A stretch of DNA of 64,000 bases, taken from an uncultured Pelagibacteraceae bacterium (lineage in GTDB: Bacteria; Pseudomonadota; Alphaproteobacteria; Pelagibacterales; Pelagibacteraceae). Below, one piece after another: positions 62,202 through 64,000 of the stretch. Where the stretch lies: assembly GCA_902517745.1 (NCBI GenBank), contig CABYDS010000002.1, forward strand, positions 98,785-162,784. Direction: 5' to 3'. The stretch's first letter is position 1. Each line of letters opens with the position of its first letter. Made by a program: the position numbers and the translations under genes. The notes beneath the pieces are model-generated. The model was not told the DNA's origin, searched no databases, and saw nothing but the letters and a program-made list of their open reading frames with translations.

Positions 62202-63602
62202 ATGACTGATCAATTAGGTGCTCTCACAACCTTATTTACAGAATTTTACTATTGGGTAACTGTGGTTCTTATGTTTTTGATCCACGTGGGTTTCTGTATG
62301 TATGAAGTTGGGGCATCTCGTTACAAACATCACCAACACACTCTTATGAAAAATACAATGCTGATACCACTGGTAACAGTCACATGGTTTTTCTTTGGTT
62401 GGTGGATATACTGGGCATTTCCAACAGGACCCGGATTAGCTCCTTCAATTATGACCGAAAGTACCGGTCTGGTTCTTGGAGGTGGATTTGGTGGAAATGA
62501 TCTTGCTAACCCTACAAATGCATTGATGGCAGTAAATCTTAATGATCATATAATGGGTGTCTTCTGGGCAGCTTTTTTATTATTTTCATGGACTGCAGCA
62601 TCAATTGTATCTGGAGCGGTTATTGAAAGGATAACTACTTTTGCATTTGGAATACTTGCAATAGCAATTGGATCTGTTTTCTGGACAATAGATGCTTCAT
62701 GGGGATGGCATTTTGATGGATGGATGTTAAAAATATTAGGATATCACGATGCTTATGCTTCTGGAGTAATTCATGCAATTGCCGGAGGTTTTGCCTTAGG
62801 TGTTCTAATTGTTTTAGGACCAAGAATTGGAAAATTTTCATCTAGCGGAGAACCAAGAAACATTGGACCAAGAAATCCTTGGTTAGTGACTGTTGGATTA
62901 TTCTTAATCTATACAGGTTTTTGGGGCTTTTACGCAGCATGTAATGTTCCGATTTATGATCTCGGACCTGAATATGGTATGGAAGGTGTAACTTTCTTTA
63001 CTGCAACCAACATCTACCTAACTCCAACCACACTTAGTGGAATAACGATGAACTTTTTAATGTCGTTATCTGGAGGGTTGTTAGCAGGATATGTGGTCTC
63101 GAAGGGAGATCCTTTCTGGACTTATTCATCAGGACTTGCGGGAATAATATGTGCATCTGCAGGTAATGATTTATATCATCCAATACAATCAATGATAATC
63201 GGTATGATCGGAGTAGTTATAGCTTACAAAATGCATTACTGGGTCGAGAAAAAATATAAAATCGACGATGCGGTTGGAGCGGTAGCTGTTCATGGTTATG
63301 CTGGATTTGTTGGTCTTGTAATATGTGGTTTCGTTTTAAATGGTTATCCTTCATCTGGATACAGTGTTGGAGCTATGTGGGATGGAACTAATTATGCAGC
63401 AATTAATCCTCTTGGAATGTTTATCGGTGCAATAATAATGTTTTTTGTACTAGGTATGCTTCCTGGATATATAATTGCAAAAGTTCTTCACGGAATGGGT
63501 AAATTAAGAATACCAAGAGAAGTAGAGCTTGCAGGACTTGACTATACAATTATGGAAGAGGCTAAAGAAGACGAAAAAGCTGTAGTCTCGGCCAGTAGAT
63601 AA
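62202..63602 (+). CDS. amt: Ammonium transporter (Amt family)
   Basis: A 466-residue polytopic Amt/MEP protein, about 11 TM segments. The twin pore histidines are in SGVIHAIAGGF and AVAVHGYAGFVG. The gene has a good Shine-Dalgarno (AGGAGAGAG at 62189-62197) and 116 bases of upstream spacer after the preceding gene, so it may have its own promoter. It follows the gmaS-mgs genes. Whether it moves ammonium or methylammonium is not shown; methylammonium is a known Amt substrate, which gives it a possible direct role in methylamine uptake. Confidence 0.93.
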   Translation: MTDQLGALTTLFTEFYYWVTVVLMFLIHVGFCMYEVGASRYKHHQHTLMKNTMLIPLVTVTWFFFGWWIYWAFPTGPGLAPSIMTESTGLVLGGGFGGNDLANPTNALMAVNLNDHIMGVFWAAFLLFSWTAASIVSGAVIERITTFAFGILAIAIGSVFWTIDASWGWHFDGWMLKILGYHDAYASGVIHAIAGGFALGVLIVLGPRIGKFSSSGEPRNIGPRNPWLVTVGLFLIYTGFWGFYAACNVPIYDLGPEYGMEGVTFFTATNIYLTPTTLSGITMNFLMSLSGGLLAGYVVSKGDPFWTYSSGLAGIICASAGNDLYHPIQSMIIGMIGVVIAYKMHYWVEKKYKIDDAVGAVAVHGYAGFVGLVICGFVLNGYPSSGYSVGAMWDGTNYAAINPLGMFIGAIIMFFVLGMLPGYIIAKVLHGMGKLRIPREVELAGLDYTIMEEAKEDEKAVVSASR

Positions 63603-63610
63603 AGGAGGTA
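63603..63610 (+). promoter_or_regulatory. Shine-Dalgarno AAGGAGGT for the small Amt-linked gene
   Basis: A near-perfect ribosome site right after the amt stop codon. The first ATG after it (63611) is followed at once by TAA, and sits too close, so the functional start is the ATG at 63616, five bases downstream. Confidence 0.7.
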
Positions 63611-63615
63611 TGTAA

Positions 63616-63837
63616 ATGGCAACAGTATCAAATTGGATAGATCATTTAAGTGCCTCTGAGGTACAAGGATCTGTCTATCCAGGTGTTGGTTCGGAAGGAG
63701 TGCTAGTTATAATAGCAATTCTTATTTGGGTTGGCTGGCATGTTATTTCATCTAAACAAGAAGATGGTAAGATGAATGCAATTGTCAGAAAAAAACCAAG
63801 TGCTAACGACTGGAAAAGCAATATAACAGACGGTTAA
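63616..63837 (+). CDS. Small single-pass membrane protein linked to Amt, 73 residues
   Basis: A 73-residue protein with a short N-terminal region (ATVSNWIDHLSASEVQG), one TM (GVLVIIAILIWVGWHVI) and a polar tail ending SANDWKSNITDG. It is 13 bases after amt with a very strong Shine-Dalgarno, and a terminator follows, so amt and this gene form one unit. It may be a small accessory or stabilising peptide for Amt. No named family recognised. Confidence 0.8.
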   Translation: MATVSNWIDHLSASEVQGSVYPGVGSEGVLVIIAILIWVGWHVISSKQEDGKMNAIVRKKPSANDWKSNITDG

Positions 63838-63845
63838 AACTTTTA

Positions 63846-63881
63846 AGAGGGCGCATGAAATACTGTGCCCTCTTTTTTTTT
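63846..63881 (+). terminator. Intrinsic terminator after the amt unit
   Basis: A ten-base stem (63846-63855 with 63864-63873, one G-U pair) including a GAGGGC/GCCCTC core, an eight-base loop and a T run (63873-63881). It ends the amt transcript nine bases after the small membrane protein stop. Confidence 0.92.
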
Positions 63882-63882
63882 A

Positions 63883-64000
63883 ATGCAAAATTCTGAAGAA
63901 AATAATCAAAATGAAAATAAAACTCCCAGCAAAATGGCACGTCTTGCATGGCCAAAAGCAAAGTACGGGTTAATTATAGCGATATTAATTATTATTGGTG
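63883..64000 (+). CDS. Start of a membrane protein gene, cut by the window end
   Basis: An open frame from the ATG at 63883 (MQNSEENNQNENKTPSKMAR) runs to the window edge, 39 codons. It has a polar N-terminus, then LAWPKAKYG and a hydrophobic segment LIIAILIIIG that begins the first TM. A second possible start is the methionine at MARLAW. It begins just after the terminator, so it belongs to a separate transcript unless a promoter is hidden there. Family not determinable. Confidence 0.6.
   Translation, partial: MQNSEENNQNENKTPSKMARLAWPKAKYGLIIAILIIIG

Noticed and set aside
63611..63616. ATG at 63611 as the start of the small Amt-linked gene
   Set aside because: It is followed at once by TAA and touches the Shine-Dalgarno; the ATG at 63616 is the usable start.
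1..64000. tRNA, rRNA, riboswitch, CRISPR and insertion sequence features
   Set aside because: Spacers are all 141 bases or shorter and none shows a cloverleaf, repeat-spacer pattern, conserved riboswitch core or transposase that I could recognise.

Overview
The window looks like a stretch of a SAR11-clade (Pelagibacterales, Candidatus Pelagibacter-like) chromosome. It is strongly AT-rich and A/T-ending codons dominate. Genes are packed with 1-13 base overlaps or very short gaps. The gene set (trimethylamine monooxygenase, TMAO demethylase, gamma-glutamylmethylamide/N-methylglutamate genes, dimethylglycine dehydrogenase with ETF, AcuI, methanethiol oxidase) is what is known for methylated-osmolyte oxidation in these oligotrophic marine bacteria. 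I see no rRNA, tRNA, CRISPR array, insertion sequence or prophage. No gene-free stretch exceeds 300 bases; the longest gap is 141 bases (52688-52828), holding the divergent promoters of the amine-binding protein gene and tdm.

Layout. 1-2541 (minus): folE, acuI and a LysR regulator. 2599-4070 (plus): hisI, a 2OG-Fe(II) oxygenase-like protein and a DUF2237 protein. 4071-9850 (minus): dimethylglycine-dehydrogenase-like enzyme, etfB, etfA and ETF-ubiquinone oxidoreductase, a complete route from methylated glycine to the quinone pool. 9897-18856 (minus): a long array beginning with ergothioneine genes egtB/egtD, then a methyltransferase, a Rieske oxygenase, a P-loop kinase, a NadM-like nucleotidylyltransferase, an atypical crotonase, methanethiol oxidase, a 2Fe-2S ferredoxin, two paralogous CoA-binding proteins and two small envelope proteins. 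18961-21728 (plus): an MTHFR-like protein and a GcvT/DmdA/LigM-type THF-dependent demethylase of unknown substrate, a 35-residue membrane peptide and a Yip1 protein. 21725-25122 (minus): a tightly coupled four-gene operon of divergent M19 protein, a 553-residue unknown, a DUF3726-like protein and a 55-residue zinc ribbon.

25227-29972: purE/purK, an SRAP protein, a GNAT, an unknown and an MFS carrier. 29976-36874: heterotetrameric sarcosine oxidase (or N-methylglutamate dehydrogenase) genes and formate-THF ligase. 36871-40221: a class I glutamine amidotransferase, an iron alcohol dehydrogenase and, divergently, trimethylamine monooxygenase. 40231-52687 (minus): a quaternary amine/TMAO ABC transporter, a MORN protein and a membrane protein set inside its operon, then a GpsA-like enzyme, a sugar ABC transporter and a GH63-like glycosidase. 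52829-63837 (plus): TMAO demethylase, a small winged-helix protein, a FAD oxidoreductase, GmaS, MgsA/B/C, a basic unknown protein, an ammonium transporter and a small membrane partner. The window ends inside a further membrane protein gene.

How the genes fit together. Most of the window oxidises methyl groups from N- and S-methylated compounds onto tetrahydrofolate. TMA is converted to TMAO (Tmm) and TMAO to dimethylamine plus formaldehyde (Tdm). Methylamine passes through gamma-glutamylmethylamide (GmaS) and N-methylglutamate (MgsABC), with a SoxBDAG/MgdABCD-type complex able to finish the cycle. Dimethylglycine and sarcosine are stripped by the DMGDH-like enzyme and sarcosine oxidase. Five proteins carry GcvT-type folate folds, and Fhs, an MTHFR-like protein and FolE are close by. 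The most interesting unexplained pieces are the M19-like/553-residue/DUF3726/zinc-ribbon operon, the orphan folate-dependent demethylase with its reductase, the methyltransferase-Rieske-kinase-nucleotidylyltransferase cassette, and the unassigned dimethylamine step between Tdm and GmaS. All functional statements come from reading the sequence and recalled family knowledge; no database search was run.
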